This document shows positions 16,790 to 25,684 of a stretch of 64,000 bases of DNA, in pieces (the first letter of the stretch is position 1; each line of letters begins with the position of its first letter). The translations under genes were made by a program, and so were the position numbers. Under the pieces are notes generated by a model. That model saw only the letters and a list, made by a program, of their open reading frames with translations. It was not told the DNA's origin and ran no database searches. Source of the DNA: JAWLDA01 sp041686855 (GTDB lineage Bacteria; Bacillota; Limnochordia; DTU080; RSA5); NCBI GenBank assembly GCA_041686855.1, contig JAWLDA010000009.1:1-64000 (forward strand), in the 5' to 3' direction.

Positions 16790-19700
16790 ATGGCATTGAC
16801 GAAAATGAAAGCCGAGTACGAAGGGGCATCCACCAAGATGAATTCGAAAAATGGTGTATCCGATCATCGAAAGTCGGAAGGAAAGTCATCTCCGTTAAGC
16901 GTCTTTCCCGGACTCGAATGGTCCACACGCTCGCCGCAGGAGTCGGGTTTCGCGCCGGACCGACTTGAGTCCGTTATGGCTTCCGCCGAAAAATATACGA
17001 GAGGCGGAGGTGTGGTCGTTCGAGGTGGATACCTCGTCGCGACCTTTGGGGATCCCGAGCGTTGGCGGGATATGAATACACGTTCTGTGAGCAAGTCGTG
17101 GACAGGTACGGTCTTGGGGCTCGCCGTCGACGATGGGCTGGTCGATCTCGATCACTTCGTCAAGGATACGTGGACGGGTGAAGGCCAGGTTACTCACGAT
17201 TACAAGCGTATGGATAAGGGAAACCAAGCTAAAGTGACCTGGAGAGACTTGACGACGATGACCGGCGGCTTTCTCAGAACGGATGGGCCGGATCATCGCG
17301 ATAATTACGCTCAAAACGAGCCTGGCGAAAAGTTTGTATACAGCAGTTGCGGCATGTGGCGTCTGAGTCAAGCCTTGACGCAACTTCACTCAAAAAACAC
17401 CAAGGGCGTGTTTCAGGAGAGAATCACACGTGACCTAGGGATTCCCGATTCGGACTGGGATCTCTATTATCGCGGCAACCCCAGGCCGGCGTTGGAGGAC
17501 TTTGGCGAGTGGGACTACAGCGCCTTCCTCGATCCCCCGTTCGAAATCGCCGGTCATCCGGTCACGGGAGGCGGAGGCTGGCTCTTTATGGGGGCTAAGA
17601 ACATGGCTCGATTTGCGCATCTGTTCTTGATGCAGGGCCAATGGCAGGGCCGTCAGCTCATCAGTCGCGACTGGATTCGACAGGCAACCACAGGAACAGA
17701 GCTTAATCCTGGCTACGGATGCAATTGGTTCGTAACCAAAGCTGGGTTTAGTCACGCCGGTGGTGGCTCGGATACCCACAATCTCTTGGTGTTTCCCGAT
17801 GACAGCCTTGTGGTGACGTTTACACATAGTTTTGGGCCCTTGGGACAACCCGAACCCCCCTGGAGTTTCATCAAGGAAATCAGGAGCGCCATCGTCGGGC
17901 CGCCTGCTCGCAGGGAGCCTGAGCGTGTTCTTTTCCGCAAGCAATTTCACTCTGTCGACGATCTTGAGGAGTGGACGTTCACGGGTGGAGCGTGGCAACT
18001 GGCCAACAATCTTGACGATCCCTATAAGTCGTCCCGGGTCCTCCGGCAAACTATTGCTGGCGAAAGGGCGCCCGCCCGAGCGATTACGGGTGAACCCATC
18101 GGTTCGGAGTACATTGCCGAAGTGGATGTGAAAGCTCCAGAACATGGGGAGCTGCCGGCGGACGCATACGCTGCGCTTTTAGGCTCGTATCGCGGCGAGG
18201 GTGATTACGTAGCGGTCAAGGTATTCGCCGGGAAAGGGGAAGTGGCGCTCGTTCGTCAGCGCGGCGCATTCAGTGAGGAGTTAGATCGGGCGCCGTTTCG
18301 GCTGCAACCGGGTCGATGGCACCGAATCGGTATCGTTGTGTACGAGGATCGGGTTGAAGGTTACGTCGACGGTGTGCCGCGGGTCGTCTCGTCCCAAACG
18401 CACACGCTCGACCGGGGCCGGGTGGCGCTTGAGTCTAACCTCCGCGAGGTCCTTTGGGATGACCTCATCGTATGGCAGGAGGATCGCGGCGCGGTGGCGT
18501 GGCCGCAAGAAACAGGGCCTCTCTTTGAGCGAGCCGACGATCTTGGAGGGAGTAGTGGCGGCAGTCGATACGACGGAGCTTACGTCCTTTGGAGTCGGGG
18601 GGGCGCTCCGACTCCGTCAGCGGACGCATGCCGATTTGTCCACAGGAAACTGCTCGGCAATGGACTTGTGGAGGCCGTGATAGAACCGACTGCCTGCGAA
18701 TCCGGAATCATGATTCGGGACGGAATGAATTCCGGAGCGAAGGTGGTGGCAATCGGTTATCAAGCCGGCGACGGTTTGCGAGGCTGGTACCGAAACGTCG
18801 AAGGGGAAGCGGTTGAAACGCTGGAAGGAATGGGCCACGTGTCCGGGCCGGTGCGCGTGCGCATCGTTCGTACCGGCGATCATTTCCGGTTGGAATATCA
18901 GGGCGAGTACGACGTGTGGCACGCGCTGGGAGCGTGCGATCTTCCGATGCGGGCTGAAGTCTCGCAGGGCATCTATGTTTCCGCGAGCGCAGCGGACGGA
19001 TGTACTCAAAGCGGTTTCGGCGCGATTCGGTTTGCTCCAACGTACTTGCACGAAGAACATCCGCTCTTTGACGTGTCGGAACGCGTCGGTTCCTCGGTTC
19101 AGGGAGGAAGCCGCTACGAGGGCGACAACGCTTACACCCTCTGGAGCCATGGCGCTACCCCAAGCGCGGAGAACGAAGAGTACTATACCGTTAATAGAAA
19201 GTGGTCGCGCGACGGCTTCATAGAGGCCGTGGTGAACTTGAACCCTGGTGCGAACGGCGACGGGGACGGCAAGGCGGGACTTGTGTATCGAGAAGAGGGC
19301 GAGGGTGGAAAGTGTTTTTCCATGTGCATCAACGGACAGGGCCGGGTAGACGTCATCTTTCGTGAAACCGACCACGGCTCCGTCACGACGCTTGAAGGCC
19401 TAGGCCACGTCGAGGGCCCCGCCCGCTTAAGGATCTCAAAAGGAAAAGGCGAGTTTTTGGCCGAGTATCAGGTGGATGGTGGCATGTGGAAAACCGCAGC
19501 TGTCAGGGCAATTCCTATGTCCGACGAAGGTCGGTTGGGACTGCGCTTCTCGAGCTTCAGCGAACGTGCGCAGGACAGCGCTTCGTTCTCCGAAATCCGG
19601 TTTGGCGGTGCGTTTCCACAAGAGCGTGGGCCTCTCTTTGCAGAGACGCTCGATATCGGCGAGCCGTGCATAGAAGGCGGCAGCAGCTACGACGGTAACA

Positions 19701-20236
19701 GCAATTATACCCTTTGGGGCGGCGGAAAGCACCTGTGGGATGGATCCGACCAGTTTCGATTCCTTTATCGGCCCGTGAGCGGAGACGGAGTGATCGAAGC
19801 TGAGCTCAACGTGGTGTCGGCGCCCATCGAGTGGAGCAAAGTAGGACTCATCGTGCGGGACACCTCCGGCGATAAAGAACCAGCCAGCTACGCTTCTGTC
19901 GTGCTCTATCGGGATAAAGGGATCTTCTGTCAGTTTCGGGATGCCAAGGCGCCCGATGGCAGATCGCTTCGATTTGGCGAACACCGCTACGGATTAAAGG
20001 GGCCGGTACGCGTTCGCCTGGCTCGTCAGGGCGACCGTTTTGACGTTTGGTACCTTGACGACAAAAATTGGGTTCATTTGGGCTCCCAGGAAGTGGCCAT
20101 GCCTTCCGAAGTTCGTGCCGGACTCTGCGCCACAAGCACGTGGAGAGGCCATATCGCCGAGTTCACGTGCAAAGGGGTTAAGTTTGATTTTGATAACGAG
20201 CACTCCAGAAAGGACGATGTGCGTGCAGGTTCGTAG
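16790..20236 (+). CDS. Beta-lactamase-fold serine hydrolase with repeated C-terminal beta domains
   Basis: A 1148-aa multidomain protein. Residues about 45-385 form a class C beta-lactamase/penicillin-binding-type hydrolase: nucleophile motif SVSK (Ser99, Lys102), Tyr184 in FVYSSCG (Ser replaces the usual Asn of YxN) and HAGGG near residue 325. A laminin-G-like jelly-roll segment follows, then three related units of about 190 residues each beginning PLF and containing (G)GSxYxG...YTLW, IEA(V/E), GL(I/V)(V/Y)R, EGxGHVxGPxRxRI and FGxIRF, resembling DUF1349/glycan-binding beta-jelly-roll domains. No signal peptide is visible at ATG 16790 (GAGGAAA before it), so the location is unclear. Divergent from the IclR gene; overlaps the next gene. 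Possibly an esterase or amidase on glycans. Confidence 0.8.
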   Translation: MALTKMKAEYEGASTKMNSKNGVSDHRKSEGKSSPLSVFPGLEWSTRSPQESGFAPDRLESVMASAEKYTRGGGVVVRGGYLVATFGDPERWRDMNTRSVSKSWTGTVLGLAVDDGLVDLDHFVKDTWTGEGQVTHDYKRMDKGNQAKVTWRDLTTMTGGFLRTDGPDHRDNYAQNEPGEKFVYSSCGMWRLSQALTQLHSKNTKGVFQERITRDLGIPDSDWDLYYRGNPRPALEDFGEWDYSAFLDPPFEIAGHPVTGGGGWLFMGAKNMARFAHLFLMQGQWQGRQLISRDWIRQATTGTELNPGYGCNWFVTKAGFSHAGGGSDTHNLLVFPDDSLVVTFTHSFGPLGQPEPPWSFIKEIRSAIVGPPARREPERVLFRKQFHSVDDLEEWTFTGGAWQLANNLDDPYKSSRVLRQTIAGERAPARAITGEPIGSEYIAEVDVKAPEHGELPADAYAALLGSYRGEGDYVAVKVFAGKGEVALVRQRGAFSEELDRAPFRLQPGRWHRIGIVVYEDRVEGYVDGVPRVVSSQTHTLDRGRVALESNLREVLWDDLIVWQEDRGAVAWPQETGPLFERADDLGGSSGGSRYDGAYVLWSRGGAPTPSADACRFVHRKLLGNGLVEAVIEPTACESGIMIRDGMNSGAKVVAIGYQAGDGLRGWYRNVEGEAVETLEGMGHVSGPVRVRIVRTGDHFRLEYQGEYDVWHALGACDLPMRAEVSQGIYVSASAADGCTQSGFGAIRFAPTYLHEEHPLFDVSERVGSSVQGGSRYEGDNAYTLWSHGATPSAENEEYYTVNRKWSRDGFIEAVVNLNPGANGDGDGKAGLVYREEGEGGKCFSMCINGQGRVDVIFRETDHGSVTTLEGLGHVEGPARLRISKGKGEFLAEYQVDGGMWKTAAVRAIPMSDEGRLGLRFSSFSERAQDSASFSEIRFGGAFPQERGPLFAETLDIGEPCIEGGSSYDGNSNYTLWGGGKHLWDGSDQFRFLYRPVSGDGVIEAELNVVSAPIEWSKVGLIVRDTSGDKEPASYASVVLYRDKGIFCQFRDAKAPDGRSLRFGEHRYGLKGPVRVRLARQGDRFDVWYLDDKNWVHLGSQEVAMPSEVRAGLCATSTWRGHIAEFTCKGVKFDFDNEHSRKDDVRAGS

Positions 20237-20759
20237 GCCACAATTAAGGATGGTGCTTGAGAGTTTTGCATCCCTCCCTGATGTAACGATTCCGGAGGGC
20301 TTTCGACTTGTACGTCCCGAAGGTTACAGGACGTGGTGGATGCACATGTTAAACGAGAACGGGGAGCTCGGCAAGTGGGATGAAGAAAGGGTCGCCGGTG
20401 CGTTTCGAGGTAGGTCCAGGGTGTGGGAAGAGAGCGTGCATTTTATCGTGCGCGACGATGTTCCCGTAGCGACGGCGTGCGTACAGCTACACGACGACCG
20501 CCCGGATTGGCCGGAGCTCGGCTGGATCGCTGCGAGCCCCGGTTTTCGTGGAAAGCGTTTAGGTTTCGCCGTCACGGTTGCGGTACTCCACTTTATGCGA
20601 TCCGCGGGCTATCGCCAATGTTTCTTGCGCACCGATGATGAACGTCTTCCGGGAATCAAGCTGTACTTGAATCTCGGTTTCAAGCCGGAGATGACGGATC
20701 CCAGCCATCCGGGTCGGTGGGAGAGAATCCTTTCCGAGCTAAACTGGGAGAGTGCTTAA
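20217..20759 (+). CDS. GNAT-family N-acetyltransferase
   Basis: A single-domain acetyltransferase of 180 aa. The acetyl-CoA-binding segment is visible as ELGWIAASPGFRGKRLGFAV (the RGKRLG pyrophosphate loop), followed by LHFMRSAGYRQCFLRTDDER and LYLNLGFKPEM, as in GNAT motifs A and B. ATG 20217 follows AGAAAGGACG and overlaps the hydrolase gene by 20 bases, implying co-translation; ATG 20250 is a possible later start. The substrate is unknown; context suggests a small molecule linked to the hydrolase. Confidence 0.82.
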   Translation: MCVQVRRPQLRMVLESFASLPDVTIPEGFRLVRPEGYRTWWMHMLNENGELGKWDEERVAGAFRGRSRVWEESVHFIVRDDVPVATACVQLHDDRPDWPELGWIAASPGFRGKRLGFAVTVAVLHFMRSAGYRQCFLRTDDERLPGIKLYLNLGFKPEMTDPSHPGRWERILSELNWESA

Positions 20760-20767
20760 AGCCCAAC

Positions 20768-20798
20768 CGGCGTCCTCCAACTTGGTCGGAGGGCGCCG
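20768..20798. terminator. Bidirectional terminator-like hairpin
   Basis: CGGCGTCCTCC (20768-20778) pairs with GGAGGGCGCCG (20788-20798), a 9-base loop with one mismatch. It lies between convergent genes. Confidence 0.6.
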
Positions 20799-20809
20799 AC
20801 TGCAGCGCT

Positions 20810-22264
20810 TTAACGGCACAAACGTGTGATTTGTTCGGAGATAGCTTCCACGAGTTGCTCTAAACAGCCTTTAGCAAGGATGGAAGGCTCCTCTTGATAC
20901 AACCCCCGGCCGTATCGATCCTCCGTGAGCAAATAGCCCACTTGCATATCGCCATCAAGGGGCGAGAATAGGATCGTGTAGTCGGGGAAACGCTTGCGTA
21001 ACTCTTTCTGGATGAAACTGTAGGGTTCGCCCTGACACGTCACCCAAAAAGCGTCGCCCATGCGATAGACGGAGTACGTGAGAGGAAACGTCGTTCCTTC
21101 GGGTACGTTTTCAAGACGCGAGAGCCAGCGATAGATTCTTTCGGCGCGAGCACCTGCGTCCCGGGCTTCTTCGATCCGACCGGCTTTCTCAGCCTCGAGC
21201 TTTTTGTTCTCCCATTCTCGGCCCGCGGCTTCGAGCTGTTGGGGGTCCGGCCTCTCACGGAGCGGTAAATTTACGGTGTGGGAGCCCCCATGAAAGTGTG
21301 CAGCGGCTGCTTGCCGTTTGTCGGCATGTGGAGCGTATGCCCAAACTCCCAACGTGGCGCCGGATACAACCGGCCCCTCATAGACGTAATCATGGGCGGG
21401 AGGCCCCATGGATGCAAGCGCCCCAAGAGCCGCATACGCCAGTTCTTTTCCGTTGCCGTCAGCAACGGAAGGGGATCCTACAAACCCCCTTCTCGGACCG
21501 AGGTCGCCGCAGGCCCCGAGTAAAAAGACGCATGGATTTCCGGTGGTTTTCTCGACTTCCTCACGCATGGCGCCGACGTAATCAGGGCTGATCAGCGTAT
21601 TCTCCCATGCGAGCGTCGTCGGGTGGCAGCCGTAGTTCACCAAAGTACAAAGGAGTCCCCCAGTGTCGGCCGTGACGCGTCCCACAATGACCGTGTCATC
21701 GGCTGCGCCGCCCGGGTTAAACCCGCAGACGTACATCTGGCGGGATTCATCCCAAAAATCCCGGTCGGCAGCCAAATGACAGCTTCCTGTTGCATAGGTG
21801 ATCGTAGCGCACTGCATCTGCCGAACTGCGAGCCGGGAAGTATCCTGGATCAGACGGACCAGGCTTTCGAGGTACGGCGCGATGAGTTCTCCGCCTGGCC
21901 ACTGGGAACGATCTGGGGCGAACCATCCGGCCGCATGCGAATGGGAGTACGTGACCACGATACAGGTTTCCGGCGTACCGGTTGCCTCGCTGACCGCGAG
22001 TTTGATCTTTTGGTGCCATTCCTCGACGAGCCCGACGAGGTCAAGTTGAACGCGGACGAGCTCGAGCCTTCCCTCTGTGACGTCAAGACTCGGTTCAATG
22101 GGGCCGAACGCCATAACGTCGCACATCAACGGGCGGTGCACGCCGGACGCCCGATGGTGGGTGGCGGCGCCCCACATCTTATGGTAGATCCCTACCGGGG
22201 GCGTGATATCGGCGCGGGCGTGTCCAAATCGGACACGAGAAGTCGAAATCGGCAACACGGTCAT
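20810..22264 (-). CDS. Neutral/alkaline ceramidase-like protein
   Basis: A 484-aa protein with the N-terminal fold of neutral/alkaline non-lysosomal ceramidase (Ceramidase_alk). Features seen: FGHARADITPPVGI near the start, VVTYSHSHAAG (zinc-site-like histidines), VNYGCHPTTL and a FLLGACGDLGPR motif in family order. It lacks a signal peptide and is shorter than secreted ceramidases (around 650-700 aa), missing the C-terminal Ig-like domain. Such short members are usually of unknown substrate, so amide hydrolysis of sphingolipids is not claimed. It follows the second IclR gene on the same strand, which may regulate it. Confidence 0.82.
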   Translation of the reverse strand: MTVLPISTSRVRFGHARADITPPVGIYHKMWGAATHHRASGVHRPLMCDVMAFGPIEPSLDVTEGRLELVRVQLDLVGLVEEWHQKIKLAVSEATGTPETCIVVTYSHSHAAGWFAPDRSQWPGGELIAPYLESLVRLIQDTSRLAVRQMQCATITYATGSCHLAADRDFWDESRQMYVCGFNPGGAADDTVIVGRVTADTGGLLCTLVNYGCHPTTLAWENTLISPDYVGAMREEVEKTTGNPCVFLLGACGDLGPRRGFVGSPSVADGNGKELAYAALGALASMGPPAHDYVYEGPVVSGATLGVWAYAPHADKRQAAAAHFHGGSHTVNLPLRERPDPQQLEAAGREWENKKLEAEKAGRIEEARDAGARAERIYRWLSRLENVPEGTTFPLTYSVYRMGDAFWVTCQGEPYSFIQKELRKRFPDYTILFSPLDGDMQVGYLLTEDRYGRGLYQEEPSILAKGCLEQLVEAISEQITRLCR

Positions 22265-22468
22265 CGGCTGGTCACTTCCCTGTCATTGTTAGGAACTCTG
22301 GGTGTAGGGGCGCTTCTCCTCGCACGGCGTAACAATGGAATGTGATTTTGCTGGGAGACATATGTTGATTTATTGGCAACAAGGAAGGGAAAACCTGCGA
22401 AGCGTTTTGGATTTCTAAAGTGCCGAAAGAGGTGTGTTTGGCGCCGTCAGGTGGTCCTGCCGCGCCGG

Positions 22469-23314
22469 TTAGGCGTGATCTTGCTCCGCCCTGGCTTGCC
22501 ACCCCAGAAGTTTCGAGATCTTACTGGCACCCTGGATAACGGTTGGGGCAATGTGCTCCAGGGTTATTAGGCTCAGTCGCATGGACGGGCCCGAGATGCT
22601 GATGCCGGCGGCGATCTCGCCGTTGTGCTCGAACACGGGGGCCGCAATGCAACGAAGCCCTTCTTCGCCTTCTTCGTCATCAATGGCGAAACCGTTTTCT
22701 CTGATCTGAGCCAGATGTTTGTGCAGAACTTCAGGGTCTGTGATGGTACGGCTCGTCATGGCCGGGAGTCCGCGTTCGCTCACGATCTGCTCCACGGTCT
22801 CTCTTGGAAGGTGTGCCAAGACTACTTTCCCCGCTGCGCTGCAATGGAGCGGCTGCCTCAATCCTATACACAGCACTCGCCGCAGAGATTTAGTCCCGGA
22901 TACTCCTGCGATGTAGACCCCTTCCGAGCCTTCGCACACCAGCATGTTCGCCGTCTCGCCCGTCACTTCGACCAGGTGCTCAAGTATCGGACGCCCCAGC
23001 TCTGAGAGGTGTAACGACTCGCTCACGACGTCGCCTAATGATAATAGACGCATTCCCAATCGATACTTGGTGGTTTGAGGATTTTGCCCGACATAACCGT
23101 GATGGGCCAGGGTTGTCAAGATGCGATAGGTGGAGCTGGGGTCGATGCCGACCTGCCTTGCAATTTCAGTGACGCCCATTTCCCTGCGTGCATCTGCCAA
23201 CGAGTTTAGCACGCGTAACGCCCGATCTACGGATCGCATTGGTAGAGGAGCAGTCTTTCCCCGTGTAGCACCCAACTCATTCGCCCCCATGTCAGGAAGG
23301 AATGCATCGTCCAT
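22469..23314 (-). CDS. IclR-family transcriptional regulator (copy 2)
   Basis: Paralogue of the IclR gene at 15807-16715. Winged helix-turn-helix VTEIARQVGIDPSSTYRIL and effector domain motifs QPLHCSAAGKV and EEGLRCIAAPVFEH are intact. ATG 23314 is taken as the start; an open frame extends to 23563 but has no better ribosome site. It is 171 bases from the divergent YczE-like gene and is followed on the same strand by the ceramidase-like gene after about 200 bases. Its almost gapless match to copy 1 indicates duplication, with divergence concentrated in the effector domain and the extreme N-terminus. Confidence 0.88.
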   Translation of the reverse strand: MDDAFLPDMGANELGATRGKTAPLPMRSVDRALRVLNSLADARREMGVTEIARQVGIDPSSTYRILTTLAHHGYVGQNPQTTKYRLGMRLLSLGDVVSESLHLSELGRPILEHLVEVTGETANMLVCEGSEGVYIAGVSGTKSLRRVLCIGLRQPLHCSAAGKVVLAHLPRETVEQIVSERGLPAMTSRTITDPEVLHKHLAQIRENGFAIDDEEGEEGLRCIAAPVFEHNGEIAAGISISGPSMRLSLITLEHIAPTVIQGASKISKLLGWQARAEQDHA

Positions 23315-23485
23315 CTCCCGACAACATGGTGCTTCTTGTTGCCTGAAAACATTTCCTTCTCCGAATTCGAGGGGCCCTGAGTACGAGGAAACCTGATTGA
23401 TGTGGCCCTTGGGTTGGGATTTGCAACGCCGCAGTGAAGGAACTCGCTCGCGATCCGCCGAAAAATTTAGCAGTAAAGAAATGAT

Positions 23486-24199
23486 ATGGATCACAACGAA
23501 ATGGCGGAGCGCGGCGTGGACACAAAGGTTGGAATTTGGCGGAACGCAAAGAGGAGTCTTCAATCGCTCGTGTGGGATGTGCTCGTAGGTATCTTTACCG
23601 CGCCTATCCTAGGGTACGGGCTGACCATGACCGTTTCAACTCCGTGGGGGACGTCGCCGTGGGATGTTTTCCACCTGGGTGTCGTCCATCATACGTCCCT
23701 AAGCCTGGGACAAGTCGGACAGCTTACGGGGCTCGTGCTCATCTTTGTCTCCCTCGCCTTGAGCCGGCGTTACGTCCGCCCGCTGACGATTGTTAACGCC
23801 CTCGCAGTCGGCTGGTGTATCGATTTTTACCGCGCCCACGAGTGGACGGCGCAGGTCTCCGGTTTTTGGGGGCTGCTCTATTTGGAGTGCGGGGTGTTTA
23901 TCTTTGCTGTCGGCATGGCACTTTACATGGCCTTTGATCGAGGAGGAGGCCCCCGGGACGCCTTGATGTTGAGCGTCTCCGAACGTCTCCATTTGCCCGT
24001 AGGACCCGTACGCATCGTTCTAGACCTCATGGTCGTCTCGGTAGGGTTTCTGCTGCAGGGCCCCGTCGGCATCGGCACGATCTTGGCGGCCTTGACGCTA
24101 GGTCCTTGGGTGCAATGGCTCATGCCGCCGTTTCGTCTGGGTGTCAACTTTGTACGCTCACGGGTATTCGCAAACATGTCTCGAGCGTCCTCGGCTTGA
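23486..24199 (+). CDS. YczE/YitT-like integral membrane protein
   Basis: A 237-aa membrane protein of the YczE family. It shows five hydrophobic helices, with the motifs GYGLTMTVSTPWGTSPWDVF, SLGQVGQLTGLVL and GGGPRDALMLSVSERL that characterise the family. The biochemical role of the family is unknown; a homologue in Bacillus lies near the surfactin region. ATG 23486 is preceded by a weak AAAGAAATG site. Divergent from the second IclR gene, which may regulate it. Confidence 0.85.
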   Translation: MDHNEMAERGVDTKVGIWRNAKRSLQSLVWDVLVGIFTAPILGYGLTMTVSTPWGTSPWDVFHLGVVHHTSLSLGQVGQLTGLVLIFVSLALSRRYVRPLTIVNALAVGWCIDFYRAHEWTAQVSGFWGLLYLECGVFIFAVGMALYMAFDRGGGPRDALMLSVSERLHLPVGPVRIVLDLMVVSVGFLLQGPVGIGTILAALTLGPWVQWLMPPFRLGVNFVRSRVFANMSRASSA

Positions 24200-24350
24200 T
24201 CGTGACTTTTGTATGGAGCGGCTAGCTAGCGAGTGTCCAAGAATTGCTGCTGGATTCATGGTTAGGAGATCGTATTTGCATGACGAGAAATTGTATTGCT
24301 CAAAACGAAATTTGTGGTCCTGGCGCTTGGATTGAAAGGGAGGCAACCTC

Positions 24351-25592
24351 ATGGCAAATGCTCCAGTTCGTCTCGCAATAGTCGGCGCCCGCCGCGGACG
24401 GGCGGGACGGGCGGCTCTCAAAGCGTTGCCCGAAAAGGTGCAACTCATAGCTCTTTGTGATCCGGACGAGAGCGTCCATTCCGGCTGGCGAGAAGAGTTT
24501 CCGAACGTCCGCCTGTACACCTCTTTTGAACAGGTCCTGCGGGCCGACGATGTCGACGCGGTGCTTATAGCCACGCCGCTCTTACTTCATCCCGAACAAG
24601 CCTTGATGGCCCTTCGCGCAGGGAAGCACGTGCTTACGGAAGTACCGGCGTGTTACGCCGTCGAACAGTGCTGGGAGCTCGTGGAGACTGTGGAGTCAAC
24701 GGGGCTCGTGTATATGATGGCGGAGAATTACTGCTTCATGAGACCCAATATGATGGTGCACAACATGGTCCAAGCGGGCCTCTTTGGGGATTTGGTTCAT
24801 GCGGAAGGCGCCTATATCCACGACTGCAAGCCGCTGACTCACGACACGCAGGGGAATCTCACCTGGCGCGGTGAGATTAACCGCATCTGGAATAGTGTCA
24901 CCTATCCCACACACTCCTTTGGGCCCGTTTGTCAGTGGCTGGGCATCAACCGGCCGGGAGGAGATCGGCTGGTGTCGATGGTCGCAGTCACGACCGCCCC
25001 GCGTGCCATGCATCACTACTATCGGGACATGTTTGGCGGCGATCATCCCGGAGCGGATCCGAACTATTGGTCTCAAGGGGACAGCCAGGTCGCTGTGATT
25101 ACGACCGAGAGGGGTGCCACGATTACCCTGCGCGTGGACTGGGTTTCATCTCGACCTCACAACATGACTCATTACGGATTGCAGGGGACCGAGGCAGCCT
25201 ATCTTTCAGAGCGACACCCTGGGGAAGACCCTCTGATCTGGATTGGCGGGGCCTCATCCAAATCGTCTCGAGAGAAAGACGAGGCGGTCTGGGAAGCGCT
25301 TTGGAATTACGAAGACCAGTACGAGCACCCGCTCTGGAAGCGCTGGCGCAACGAGGCGACAAACGCTGGACACGGTGGCGGCGATTTCTTTGTGCTTGAG
25401 GAGTTTGTCGCCAGTATCCTCGAAAAGCGACGGCCTGCAATCGATGTTTACGACGCGGTGACATGGAGCTCGCTGATTCCATTGTCGGCTAAATCGGCAA
25501 GCGCTGGAGGTCGGCCGGTGTCGATTCCCGATTTTAAGGTTGAACGAGAAAGCCTAACGAATGGTCTCTCTGGCGGCACATCAGTAAAGTGA
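24351..25592 (+). CDS. Gfo/Idh/MocA-family NAD(P)-dependent oxidoreductase
   Basis: A sugar- or inositol-type dehydrogenase, 413 aa. N-terminal Rossmann domain begins VRLAIVGARRGRAGRAALKA (variant glycine-rich loop), followed by LIALCDPDE, VDAVLIATPLLLHPEQALMALRAGKHVLTEVPA, including the EVPA where EKP is usual, and AENYCFMRPN. The C-terminal alpha/beta domain contains the usual His-rich region (YPTHSFGP). GGGAGG lies before the ATG. It ends at a strong terminator shared with the convergent alcohol dehydrogenase gene. The substrate is unknown, probably a sugar. Confidence 0.9.
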   Translation: MANAPVRLAIVGARRGRAGRAALKALPEKVQLIALCDPDESVHSGWREEFPNVRLYTSFEQVLRADDVDAVLIATPLLLHPEQALMALRAGKHVLTEVPACYAVEQCWELVETVESTGLVYMMAENYCFMRPNMMVHNMVQAGLFGDLVHAEGAYIHDCKPLTHDTQGNLTWRGEINRIWNSVTYPTHSFGPVCQWLGINRPGGDRLVSMVAVTTAPRAMHHYYRDMFGGDHPGADPNYWSQGDSQVAVITTERGATITLRVDWVSSRPHNMTHYGLQGTEAAYLSERHPGEDPLIWIGGASSKSSREKDEAVWEALWNYEDQYEHPLWKRWRNEATNAGHGGGDFFVLEEFVASILEKRRPAIDVYDAVTWSSLIPLSAKSASAGGRPVSIPDFKVERESLTNGLSGGTSVK

Positions 25593-25620
25593 GTCTCGCG
25601 CTCACGTTTAATTCGAATCG

Positions 25621-25675
25621 ACGCGCACTCATTAAAGAGGGAATCAGTCGTACGCCTTCTTTAACGAGTGCGCGT
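25621..25675. terminator. Strong bidirectional terminator
   Basis: An 18-bp stem: ACGCGCACTCATTAAAGA (25621-25638) pairs with TCTTTAACGAGTGCGCGT (25658-25675) with a single G-T wobble. It lies between convergent genes and has A- and T-rich bases next to the loop on both strands. Confidence 0.8.
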
Positions 25676-25684
25676 TCCGCGGTG

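Noticed and set aside
16716..16928. N-terminal extension of IclR copy 1
   Set aside because: It would overlap the divergent hydrolase start, and the residues have no similarity to other IclR proteins.
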